The translations under genes were made by a program, and so were the position numbers. From an uncultured Acetobacteraceae bacterium (GTDB lineage: Bacteria > Pseudomonadota > Alphaproteobacteria > Acetobacterales > Acetobacteraceae), in the NCBI GenBank assembly GCA_903895595.1, contig CAITUP010000112.1:1-64000 (forward strand): 64,000 bases of DNA, read 5' to 3'. The notes beneath the pieces are model-generated. The model was given only the letters and a program-made list of their open reading frames with translations, searched no databases and was not told the DNA's origin. Of the stretch, positions 38,023-45,874 are shown one piece after another (positions within the stretch are counted from its first letter, which is position 1; every line of letters starts with the position of its first letter).

Positions 38023-38413
38023 CACCGAGATCGACGCCGCCACCGCTCGGGGCCAAATGGCGCGTATCCGCGAACCGCGCGCCGCGGCGGCGCACTACGA
38101 TCCCGCGAACGGTCACATCATGGTGGAACTGACCAACGGCTGCACCTTCAGTTTCCCGGCGCGGATAGGGCAGGGGCTGGAGGACGCGACGGACGATCAG
38201 CTGGCTCAGGTGGAAATCCTGGGGGCCGGATATGGGTTGCACTGGGAAGAACTGGACGTCGATCTTTCCATTCCTGGGCTGTTCGGCGGGTTGTTCGGCA
38301 CCAAGGCACATATGGCGCGGCATGCGGGGCGCGCGACCTCGCCGGCCAAGGCCGCGGCGGCGCGGGCGAATGGGGCGAAGGGCGGGCGGCCTCGGTTGGC
38401 GGTTGCGGTTTAA
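38006..38413 (+). CDS. DUF2442 protein (possible toxin-antitoxin partner)
   Basis: Protein of 135 residues with the DUF2442 core: HYDPANGHIMVELTNGCTFSFPARI and LHWEELDVDLSIPGLFGGLFG. The C-terminal ~45 residues are a basic, Ala/Lys/Arg-rich tail (RATSPAKAAAARANGAKGGRPR) of the kind seen on DNA-binding antitoxins. It overlaps the DUF4160 gene. Confidence 0.85.
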   Translation: MADLTDTEIDAATARGQMARIREPRAAAAHYDPANGHIMVELTNGCTFSFPARIGQGLEDATDDQLAQVEILGAGYGLHWEELDVDLSIPGLFGGLFGTKAHMARHAGRATSPAKAAAARANGAKGGRPRLAVAV

Positions 38414-39165
38414 TCTGCGTCATGGTTGGGCTTGACCCAACCATCTCCTGCGACAGGACGGCACCCTCACGTTGAAAGGGGTCTTGCGCTTCCCCACCCC
38501 TGCCACCGCCCCATCCCCACGTTGCATGGGCTCGTTTCCTTCCCCCAGCGCCCGGTGCGCCTCCCAAACCGCCGCCAGCCCGGCATCCGCCCGCGCCACC
38601 CGCAACCTGACTGCCAGTGCTGTCACCGTTCGTTGAAAACGCAGCGCGAGCTCCACCGCCTCGGCGGTCAATGGATGCAAAGAAACAGATTCTTCACGGC
38701 GTATGGGGTCTGAGTGTGCGGCCACGATCGAAAGCTCCGAATAAAGGTCCCGGCCTGTCCGGGGCGACAATTGTTCATGATACGTTCGATATCCCGCCCC
38801 CATCGCCGCGCCAAGCGGAAACCGCGCGCCCGGGCACGATGCGGAAAAACGGCCGGACCCGTACCGGTCCCACCGACGCTGTTTCGCGCGAAACACCGAT
38901 GCCACCCAAGGCCACGACCCCGCCAATACAAACAATACAAATTGAGACGAATATTGACGATTGCGAAATCCCGCGAACCCCGTCAAATTAGCCGCGCTGG
39001 ATCGTGCTGTGGTCCCGACGACAAGACTGCGCACCGAGACCTGGAAAAACCAGGGCCGAGACCGGCATTCCGGCCAGAAACGCATCTGTCGAACCCGCCA
39101 TTGGCGGGCGGGAAACACGTGCGCCCGGCGCTGTACATCCACCTGAGACATACAGAGGCCGCCCG
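38414..39165. other. Long gap before the Hint protein; repeat and no clear gene
   Basis: It starts with a REP-like palindrome (38419-38461). One minus-strand frame over about 38550-38700 has a helix-like stretch (TAEAVELALRFQRTVTALAVRL) but no credible start, and the other frames give implausible protein. It may hold a degenerate gene plus the promoter of the Hint gene; none can be assigned. Confidence 0.4.
38419..38461. repeat. REP-like palindromic repeat, copy B
   Basis: Arms TGGTTGGG (38423-38430) and CCCAACCA (38436-38443) with loop CTTGA, then CTCCTGCGACAGGA. It matches copy C at 45801-45840 over the same layout, including GTCATGGT before and CTCCTGCGACAGGA after. Arm substitutions keep pairing (TGGTTGGG here, TGGTCGGG in copy C), as expected if the hairpin matters. 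Confidence 0.75.
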
Positions 39166-41703
39166 ATGACCACCATAGCCGCGACAGTCAGCACCATCGC
39201 GCAGTTGAACGCCGCGATCGTGCAGGCGGACTCCCTTGCCATCAACAGCGGCACCTCCACCATAACCCTGACCGCCGACATCGCGCTCGGCACCGTCGCG
39301 CTGGAGGCGATCAACCTCGACACAGGCAACGTGCTCAACATCATCGGCAACAGCCACACCTTGTTGGGCGGCGGCACAGTCTCGCCGCAACGGGGGTTGT
39401 TCGTCTACGCGGGCACGGTTTCGGTCACCGACCTGACCATCGCGGCCATGGATGCAAGGGGCGGCAGCGGTGTCTTTGGTGGCGGCGGCGGCGCTGGACT
39501 GGGCGGCGGCCTGTTCGTTTCGTCGAATGTCGTGGGCAATGTCGGTAATGTCACGTTGAACAACGTCTCGTTCAACGCGGACCAGGCGGCAGGTGGCGTT
39601 GGCGGCAGCAGCGGCTCCAATGGCGGCGGCGGCGGGCTGGGCGGCAACGCCGGTACAGGTCTTGACTTCGGCAAGGTTGGAATCGTACCGCGGGCGGCGG
39701 GGGGAGGCCGCGGTAACGGCAACAGCGGCGGCAAAAGTGGCGGTGCCAGCGGCGGCGGGGGCGGCGGTTCTGGAAGCGGCGGGATCGCTAACGGCGGTGG
39801 CGGCGGCATTGGCGGCGCAAACGCCGGAGCGAATGGCGGCGACGGCGGCTTCGGCGGCGGCGGCGGTGCGGCCGGGGGATCGAGCGTTGCGAACGGCGGC
39901 GCCGGAGGTTTTGGCGGCGGCGGCGGTTTCGGCTTTCACTCCGGCGGCGCTGGGGGCTTTGGCGGAGGCGGCGGAGGCGCCGATATAACTGGCGGCGCCC
40001 GCGGCTTCGGAGGTGGCAGCGGCACCATTGTTCAGGGCGGCGGGGGACTGGGCGCCGGCGGCGATATCTTCGTCCAGGCCGGCGCAACGCTCACGATCGA
40101 GGGTAACAGCGCCACTTCCATCGCGAACGGCTCCGTCAGCGGTGGCTTTGGCTCCGGCGTCGGCACCCTGACCGCCGGTCAGGCGCTTGGCCCGGGCATC
40201 TACGTTCAAGGCTCCGGCGCGACGCTGACCTTCGACAGCAACGGCACGACCGAGACCATCGCCGCCTCCATCACCGACGACACCGGTTCCGGCGGCACCG
40301 GCCCATCCTCGTATACGAAAGGCGCGGCCGGCATAGCGATCGCTGGCACGGGGACGGTGGTCCTGAGCGGCACCAATGCCTACACCGGCGGCACCACGCT
40401 GCAGGCGGGGGTGCTGCAAGTCGGCTCCACCGCGAATATCGGTTCCGGCACGGTCGCATTCGCCGCGTCTGCCACGACGCTTCGGATCACCGGCACGCAG
40501 ACCACCGGATCGACATTCGCGAACATATTCAGCGGCTTCGACAACAATGGCACCATCGATCTGGCCGGCGTCGCGTTCTCGGCCGGCGCGTCCGCGGTCG
40601 TGTCCGGTACCACGCTGACGCTGACGGACGGCGCCTTCACCGAGAAATTCAGCCTCGCCGCGACCACCGCGAAAACCTTCCAGGTCCAGTCCGATGGTCT
40701 CACCGGCACGTCGCTGACCAGCGTCTGCTTCCTCGCCGGCACCCGCATCGCCACCCCCACCGGCGAGCGCACGATCGAAACCCTGGCACCCGGCGACCGC
40801 GTCCTGACCGCGTCCGGCCGGTCCCGCCGCATCGTCTGGGTCGGTAAAGGCAAGGTCCTCGCCATACGCGGCAGCCGCACCGCCGCCACCCCGGTCCTGA
40901 TCCGCAAGAACGCCTTCGCCGACAACATCCCCTATGCCGATCTGCGCGTCACCAAGGCGCACGCCTTCCATTTCGGCGACATCCTGATCCCCGCCGAGTT
41001 CCTGATCAACAATCGCTCCATCCTCTGGGACGATCGGGCGCAAGAAGTCGAAATCTACCATATCGAGCTGAAAACCCACGATATCATTGTCGCCAACGGC
41101 GCCCCGGCCGAGACCTACCGCGACGACGGCAACCGCTGGCTGTTCCAAAACACCGACGACCATTGGGGCCTGTCGCCCCAAGCCCCCTGCGCGCCCGTCC
41201 TGACCGGCGGCCGCGCGGTAGACACCGTCTGGCGCCGCCTGCTGGACCGCGCCGGCCCGCGCCCGAGTATTCCGCTCACCGACGACCCCGACCTGCATCT
41301 GCTGATCGACGGCATCCGCCTGAACCCCGAGGAAGTCGCCGGCCCGCACCGCGTCTTCTACATCCCCGGCAAACCCGCCCGCGTGGAAATCGCGTCCCGC
41401 GACGCCATCCCCGCCGAACTCGGCCTCGCCCGCGACCCGAGGTCGCTCGGCGTTGCGAGCCGCCGCCTCGAACTGCATCGCGGCGACACCTACGTGCCCA
41501 TCGAACCCAGCGACCCCCGCCTGACCGAGGGCTTCCATGCCTACGAAGCCACGGAAAACCTCCGCTGGACCACCGGCCGTGCGATCCTTCCTCCCGACCT
41601 CCTGGCCATGCCCGGCCGAGGCCCCCTGAAACTGGTCCTGACGCTCGGCGGGGCCACCCAATACCCCGATCTGGGGGCGTTCGCCGAAGTGCGGGCCGCG
41701 TAG
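39166..41703 (+). CDS. Glycine-rich beta-helix protein with Hint (Hedgehog/intein) domain
   Basis: A protein of 845 residues. Residues ~1-95 are beta-helix-like (TLTADIALGTVALEAINL). Residues ~95-310 are glycine-rich repeats (GGGGGAGLGGG, GGAGGFGGGGG), as in PE_PGRS-like or autotransporter passengers. An autotransporter-associated beta-strand repeat follows near 390-440 (GTNAYTGGTTLQAGVLQ). A Hint domain begins at Cys521 (SVCFLAGTRIATPTGE, then LAPGDRVLTASGR) and has KAHAFHFGDILIPAEFLI. The last ~200 residues are an extra C-terminal domain. Hint domains cleave at the Cys, so autoprocessing is likely. Long-range translation from ATG 39166 is in frame with a longer, unlikely start. No signal peptide is seen. 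Confidence 0.82.
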   Translation: MTTIAATVSTIAQLNAAIVQADSLAINSGTSTITLTADIALGTVALEAINLDTGNVLNIIGNSHTLLGGGTVSPQRGLFVYAGTVSVTDLTIAAMDARGGSGVFGGGGGAGLGGGLFVSSNVVGNVGNVTLNNVSFNADQAAGGVGGSSGSNGGGGGLGGNAGTGLDFGKVGIVPRAAGGGRGNGNSGGKSGGASGGGGGGSGSGGIANGGGGGIGGANAGANGGDGGFGGGGGAAGGSSVANGGAGGFGGGGGFGFHSGGAGGFGGGGGGADITGGARGFGGGSGTIVQGGGGLGAGGDIFVQAGATLTIEGNSATSIANGSVSGGFGSGVGTLTAGQALGPGIYVQGSGATLTFDSNGTTETIAASITDDTGSGGTGPSSYTKGAAGIAIAGTGTVVLSGTNAYTGGTTLQAGVLQVGSTANIGSGTVAFAASATTLRITGTQTTGSTFANIFSGFDNNGTIDLAGVAFSAGASAVVSGTTLTLTDGAFTEKFSLAATTAKTFQVQSDGLTGTSLTSVCFLAGTRIATPTGERTIETLAPGDRVLTASGRSRRIVWVGKGKVLAIRGSRTAATPVLIRKNAFADNIPYADLRVTKAHAFHFGDILIPAEFLINNRSILWDDRAQEVEIYHIELKTHDIIVANGAPAETYRDDGNRWLFQNTDDHWGLSPQAPCAPVLTGGRAVDTVWRRLLDRAGPRPSIPLTDDPDLHLLIDGIRLNPEEVAGPHRVFYIPGKPARVEIASRDAIPAELGLARDPRSLGVASRRLELHRGDTYVPIEPSDPRLTEGFHAYEATENLRWTTGRAILPPDLLAMPGRGPLKLVLTLGGATQYPDLGAFAEVRAA

Positions 41704-41806
41704 CCATCGCCCCCAGACCATGACGGGTGTGGGCGACAACAACCCTCCCCAACCGCCCCGGCCCATGCCAAACTCCCCCACAAGCCCCGGGGGAGACAAA
41801 ACCGTC

Positions 41807-42625
41807 ATGATGATCGCCGACGCGCAGGTGCATATCTGGGGGGCCGACACGCCCGACCGGCCCTGGCCCAAAATCGGCCACAGCTACGCCCATCGCGACA
41901 CCCCGCTCGGCACCGCCGAACTGGTGGCGGAGATGGACGCCGCCGGCGTGAACCGAGCGGTCATCGTCCCCCCGTCGTGGGAGGGCGATCGCAACGATCT
42001 GGCGCAGGAGGCCTGCCGCCACTACCCCAACCGCTTCGCCATCATGGGCCGCGTGCCGGTCAAGCCCGTCGCGCCCGAGAGTCTGAAAACCTGGCGCGAC
42101 CAACCCGGCTTCCTCGGCCTGCGCTTCACCGTCCGCCCCGAGCACACATGGCTGAAGGACGGCGATGGCGACTGGGCCTTCGCGGCGGCCGAGACATACG
42201 GGCTGCCGGTGATGATCTCCTGCGTCGGCTCCCTGCCGCTGGTGGCCAAGCTGGCCGACCGGTTTCCCGGTTTGAAACTGGTCATCGATCATCTGGCCCT
42301 GCGCCGGGTGAAGGACGCCGCCGCCTTCGCCGATCTGCCGGACCTGCTGGCCCTCGCGCGTCGCCCGAACGTCGCCGCCAAAGCTTCGGCTTTGCCGTGC
42401 TTTTCCTCCGATCCGTACCCCTATCGCAACATCCACGGCTACATCCGTCAGGTGTTCGACGCCTTCGGCCCGCAGCGCATGTTCTGGGGTACCGACCTGT
42501 CGCGCCTGCCCTGCACCTACCGTCAGGCCGTGACCATGTTCACCGAGGAACTGCCGTTCCTGTCGGACCGGGACAAGGAATGGGTCATGGGCAAAGGCCT
42601 CTGCGCATGGCTCGGATGGCCATAA
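41807..42625 (+). CDS. Amidohydrolase-2 family protein
   Basis: Metal-dependent hydrolase of 272 residues (TIM barrel). It starts ADAQVHIWG, where the first metal site is usually HxH; here it reads QVH, as in some amidohydrolase-2 members. FLGLRFTV, IDHLALRRV and MFWGTDLSRLP are typical strand ends. Starts at 41807 or 41810 are both ATG; the frame upstream looks non-coding. The substrate is unknown, though decarboxylase or lactonase roles occur in the family. Confidence 0.85.
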   Translation: MMIADAQVHIWGADTPDRPWPKIGHSYAHRDTPLGTAELVAEMDAAGVNRAVIVPPSWEGDRNDLAQEACRHYPNRFAIMGRVPVKPVAPESLKTWRDQPGFLGLRFTVRPEHTWLKDGDGDWAFAAAETYGLPVMISCVGSLPLVAKLADRFPGLKLVIDHLALRRVKDAAAFADLPDLLALARRPNVAAKASALPCFSSDPYPYRNIHGYIRQVFDAFGPQRMFWGTDLSRLPCTYRQAVTMFTEELPFLSDRDKEWVMGKGLCAWLGWP

Positions 42626-42763
42626 TACGACCCGGCCATGTAGACGGCCGCCTTTACAGTGCCTTCGCGCTGCCGGATTATCTTGCTACACTGGGTTGCG
42701 CCAGTCATTGTTGGATCACGCACCACGTGGAAACAGTGGGGCAGTGCAGTCCGGGGTAATAGT

Positions 42764-43288
42764 TTGAATAGAAGAACAATCATACGGTTCGCGGCGCTCG
42801 CGGCAACCGGCCGGCACGCACCCCAAGCCTTCGCCCAGTCGGGCGGCAGCCTGCTGTTCGTGCCCGCGACTCCCGAGGCCTCCACCGTGCCCGGTCGCTC
42901 CACCGACCGGGAGCGCAACCCGTTGGCCTGGGGCATCCGAGACGACCAATGGCTGAAATTCCGCGATTTCGCCTTGACCGCGAAAACGCCGCTGATCCTC
43001 GCCGTCCGCCTGAACAACTTGCGCGCCCGCCAGTTCAAGGAAGATCTGACGGAAATGCTGGAAAGTATCCCCGGCTGGGATATCGAGGACCAGGGCACCT
43101 ACACCGCCGGCACCCTGCCGCCGTTCGACGGCATCCTGATCCAGAACGTCAGCGCGATGGACCCGACGCCGAACGCCAAATTCCTCAAAGACGCACTGGA
43201 CGCCGCGGGTATCCTGCCGGAGGCGCAGTTCGACTCAACGCAACCCAAACACCTGCGCGTGGTCATCGGCGCCCCGCCGCCGTCATAA
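42764..43288 (+). CDS. Hypothetical protein with Tat-like N-terminus
   Basis: Start TTG at 42764 (LNRRTIIRFAALAATGRHAPQAFAQ) gives a twin-arginine-like signal ending near AFAQ, and GGGG lies upstream; 174 residues. The mature part begins GGSLLFVPATPEA and includes QFKEDLTEMLESIPGWDIEDQGTYT. No known domain was recognised. The frame also allows a start at 42659, with an N-terminus unlike protein. It precedes a GMC oxidoreductase gene by 52 bp, so it may be a periplasmic partner of that enzyme's pathway. Confidence 0.6.
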   Translation: MNRRTIIRFAALAATGRHAPQAFAQSGGSLLFVPATPEASTVPGRSTDRERNPLAWGIRDDQWLKFRDFALTAKTPLILAVRLNNLRARQFKEDLTEMLESIPGWDIEDQGTYTAGTLPPFDGILIQNVSAMDPTPNAKFLKDALDAAGILPEAQFDSTQPKHLRVVIGAPPPS

Positions 43289-43340
43289 ACATCGGCGCCC
43301 CGCCGCCGTAAGAAACACCGCCGCCCAAGGGAGAGAAAAC

Positions 43341-44939
43341 ATGGAAACCCAGACATTCGACTACATCGTCGTCGGTGCCGGCTCCGCCGGTTCGGTCCTC
43401 GCCAACCGCCTTAGTGCCGATCCGAAGCACAAGGTCCTGGTGCTGGAAGCCGGCCGCGAATCCCACCCCTGGTCCCGCATTCCCGTCGGCTTCGCCCGCC
43501 TGATCGAGAACCCGGCCGCCAACTGGCTGTATTCCTCCGAACCCGAGGAAGCCACCGGCAACCGCCGCGTCCCCATCCCGCGCGGCAAGCTGCTGGGCGG
43601 ATCGTCGTCGATCAACGGCATGGTTTTCGTCCGCGGCCAAGCGCAGGACTACGACACCTGGGCACAGTTCGGGAACCGCGGCTGGAGCTACCGCGAAGTC
43701 CTGCCCATCTTCCGCGCCATGGAGGATTACCGCGGCGACGGCGACGCCGAATACCGCGGCCAGGGCGGCCCGCTGAAGGTCAACGAAAGCAACGAATCCG
43801 GCCCGATCTACGACGCCCTGATCAAAGCCGCGTCCGAGGTCGGCATCGGCTACACCAAGGATTACAACGGTGCCTCCCAGGACGGCATCGGCATGACCCA
43901 GGCGACCATCCGCAACGGCCGCCGCCAGAGCACCGCCTTCTGCTACCTCGACCCCGCCCGGTCCCGCCCCAATTTGACCATCCAGGCCAATGCGTTAACC
44001 GAATGCCTGCTGCTGGAAGGCAAGCGCTGCGTGGGCGTCCGCTTCACCGTGAACGGCCAGCAGCGGGAGGCCCGTGCGAACAAAGAGGTCGTCGTCAGCG
44101 CCGGCTCCATCAACTCTCCCCAGTTGCTGGAACTTTCGGGGATCGGCCAGCCGGACCTGCTGCGCAACCTCGGGATCGAGGTGAAGCACGAACTGAAAGG
44201 CGTCGGCGAGAACCTGCGCGACCACTACTCCCCCCGCATGAAATGGACGGTCCCCGGCTCGCTCGGCATGACCTACAACGACAAGGCGCGCGGGATCGGG
44301 CTGGTCTGGCAGGCGCTGAAATACGCCTTCACCAACAAGGGCTTGCTGGGCCTGCCGGCCGCACCGATCCGAGCCTATGTGCGGACCCGAGCCGGCCTGG
44401 ACGCGCCGGATGCCGCGATTTCCTGGATTCCCTTCCTGGTCGGGGAGAATTTCCAGCTCGCGAAACAGTCCGGCGTCACCGCGATCATGAACATCCTGCG
44501 GTCGGAAAGCACGGGCAGCATCCACATTGCCTCCGCCTCTCCCAACAAGCCGCCCGCCGTCCGCTTCAATTTCCTTAGTGCCCAGTTGGATCGCGATGTC
44601 ACGCTGGAGGCCATGCGCATCACCCGCCGCATCATGACCGCCCCGTCCATGCGCGACATCGCCACGGACGAAATCGCCCCCGGCGTGAACATCCAATCGG
44701 ATAACGAGCTGCTGGACTGGGTGAAAAAGAACGCTGAAACCACCTACCACCCCGTCGGCACCTGCAAGATGGGCCACGACCCGATGGCTGTGGTGGACGA
44801 CCAGCTGCGCGTCCACGGGATGGAGGGCCTGCGGGTCGCCGACGCCTCCATCATGCCGACGCTGACGTCCGGCAACACCAACGCGCCGTCGATCATGATT
44901 GGGGAAAAGGCCTCGCGGATGATGCTGGCGGCGGCATAG
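43341..44939 (+). CDS. GMC-family oxidoreductase, second paralogue
   Basis: FAD enzyme of 532 residues. GAGSAG lies at residues 13-18, the active-site His470 in TYHPVGTCKMG and Asn514 in SGNTNAPS. Shine-Dalgarno GGGAGAG precedes ATG 43341. It resembles the GMC protein at 7.1-8.7 kb but differs throughout, so it is a paralogue rather than a recent copy. It probably oxidises a primary or polyol alcohol. Confidence 0.92.
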   Translation: METQTFDYIVVGAGSAGSVLANRLSADPKHKVLVLEAGRESHPWSRIPVGFARLIENPAANWLYSSEPEEATGNRRVPIPRGKLLGGSSSINGMVFVRGQAQDYDTWAQFGNRGWSYREVLPIFRAMEDYRGDGDAEYRGQGGPLKVNESNESGPIYDALIKAASEVGIGYTKDYNGASQDGIGMTQATIRNGRRQSTAFCYLDPARSRPNLTIQANALTECLLLEGKRCVGVRFTVNGQQREARANKEVVVSAGSINSPQLLELSGIGQPDLLRNLGIEVKHELKGVGENLRDHYSPRMKWTVPGSLGMTYNDKARGIGLVWQALKYAFTNKGLLGLPAAPIRAYVRTRAGLDAPDAAISWIPFLVGENFQLAKQSGVTAIMNILRSESTGSIHIASASPNKPPAVRFNFLSAQLDRDVTLEAMRITRRIMTAPSMRDIATDEIAPGVNIQSDNELLDWVKKNAETTYHPVGTCKMGHDPMAVVDDQLRVHGMEGLRVADASIMPTLTSGNTNAPSIMIGEKASRMMLAAA

Positions 44940-45167
44940 CCCCCCGACCATGACGAGCCGGGGGCGCCAAAGGTCGTATGCGATAGCCCGGCCCCGCTCC
45001 CCGATTTTCCTTGCAAACACCGCGCCACGCGACCATATGCGGGGAGCGGCGTTTTTCTGCCTGGGCCGATTGTACCCTTTTTTGCGGCCTCGTCGCATTC
45101 CCGGTGCCCCATGATGAGAAGCATTCCGGCTCGCGTTGCGCGGGTCGCCGGCTGACAGGAGGGCATG

Positions 45168-45380
45168 ATGGCAACCTACAAATTCGCGATCGGCCAGGTC
45201 GTCGATTTCGTCCCCGGTGCGGGCGACACCAACGTCCCGTATGGGAAATATAAAATCGAGCGGCAAATGCCGAGCGAAAACCGTGAGCTGCAGTACCGCG
45301 TGAAACACGCGACCGATGGGCACCAGCGTGTCATTTCGGAAAGCCGCCTGATCGCGCGTACCGGCATTTTGGGTTCCTGA
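45168..45380 (+). CDS. Small conserved hypothetical protein
   Basis: 70 residues: YKFAIGQVVDFVPGAGDTNVPYGKYKIERQMP, then ELQYRVKHATDGHQRVISESRLI. The SH3-like beta pattern (FAIGQVV.F; YKI.RQMP; QYRVK; ERV..ES) matches a family I have seen in Alphaproteobacteria without known function. Two ATGs are adjacent (45165, 45168); spacing from AGGAGG favours 45168. The first of three small genes in a row. Confidence 0.7.
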   Translation: MATYKFAIGQVVDFVPGAGDTNVPYGKYKIERQMPSENRELQYRVKHATDGHQRVISESRLIARTGILGS

Positions 45381-45397
45381 ATACAGACGAGGCGACA

Positions 45398-45565
45398 ATG
45401 GCTTTCAAACCGAATTACAACCAGCAGCGTGCCGAACGCGACCGCAACAAGCAGGCGAAAAAAGAAAGCAAGCTGCGGGAACGCGAGGAAGCGGCCGCGC
45501 TGAAGCGCCGTATGGAAGCGGAAGGCGAGGCTCCCCCGGCCGAACCTGAGGGAGAGCCCGCATGA
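45398..45565 (+). CDS. Tiny basic/acidic hypothetical protein
   Basis: 55 residues: MAFKPNYNQQRAERDRNKQ, then a charged helix (KESKLREREEAAALKRRME) and an acidic/Pro tail (GEAPPAEPEGEPA). Highly charged, no hydrophobic segment, likely a single helix. It starts 17 bp after the previous small gene and overlaps the next by 4 bp (ATGA), so translation is probably coupled. Confidence 0.65.
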   Translation: MAFKPNYNQQRAERDRNKQAKKESKLREREEAAALKRRMEAEGEAPPAEPEGEPA

Positions 45566-45777
45566 AACGCCGTTCCGAGAGCACGTTCGTGCTGTTCGAC
45601 ATCGTCTACGCCGATGGCAGCCAGAGCTCGAACCGCAAGGTTCTCAGTTCGGTCCTGGAAGGATTGGACGGCGCCGAGGACGCCCGCGCCGCCATCGAAG
45701 CGCAGGACCGCGAACGGTCCCTGGCCTCGGGCCGGCCGCAGGGGGTCATTTCGTCGATGGTGCGCAAGCGGAGCTGA
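45562..45777 (+). CDS. Small hypothetical protein
   Basis: 71 residues: FVLFDIVYADGSQSSNRKVLSSVLEGLDGAEDARAAIEAQDRERS. A beta-strand/turn then a helix; not a domain I can name. It overlaps the 55-residue gene by 4 bp. The third of three co-directional small genes, followed by a REP-like palindrome. Confidence 0.65.
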   Translation: MKRRSESTFVLFDIVYADGSQSSNRKVLSSVLEGLDGAEDARAAIEAQDRERSLASGRPQGVISSMVRKRS

Positions 45778-45800
45778 CGCGCCCGCCGCCGCCCCCCCCC

Positions 45801-45843
45801 GTCATGGTCGGGCTTGACCCGACCAGCTCCTGCGACAGGAGGG
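45801..45843. repeat. REP-like palindromic repeat, copy C
   Basis: Arms TGGTCGGG (45805-45812) and CCCGACCA (45818-45825) with loop CTTGA, then GCTCCTGCGACAGGA. Same design as the copy at 38419-38461. A C9 run precedes it. Copies lie in gaps at the 3' ends of genes. Confidence 0.75.
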
Positions 45844-45874
45844 GTAGCAACCCGTTGGGCGCACGATTCGGCAT

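Noticed and set aside
39166-41703. Inteins in the usual sense inside the Hint protein
   Set aside because: There is a Hint domain but no homing endonuclease block or clear C-extein splice junction, so splicing is not claimed.
38983-41871. Minus-strand frame of 962 codons under the Hint gene
   Set aside because: Caused by the Gly-codon-rich repeats of the plus gene; no start context or domain.
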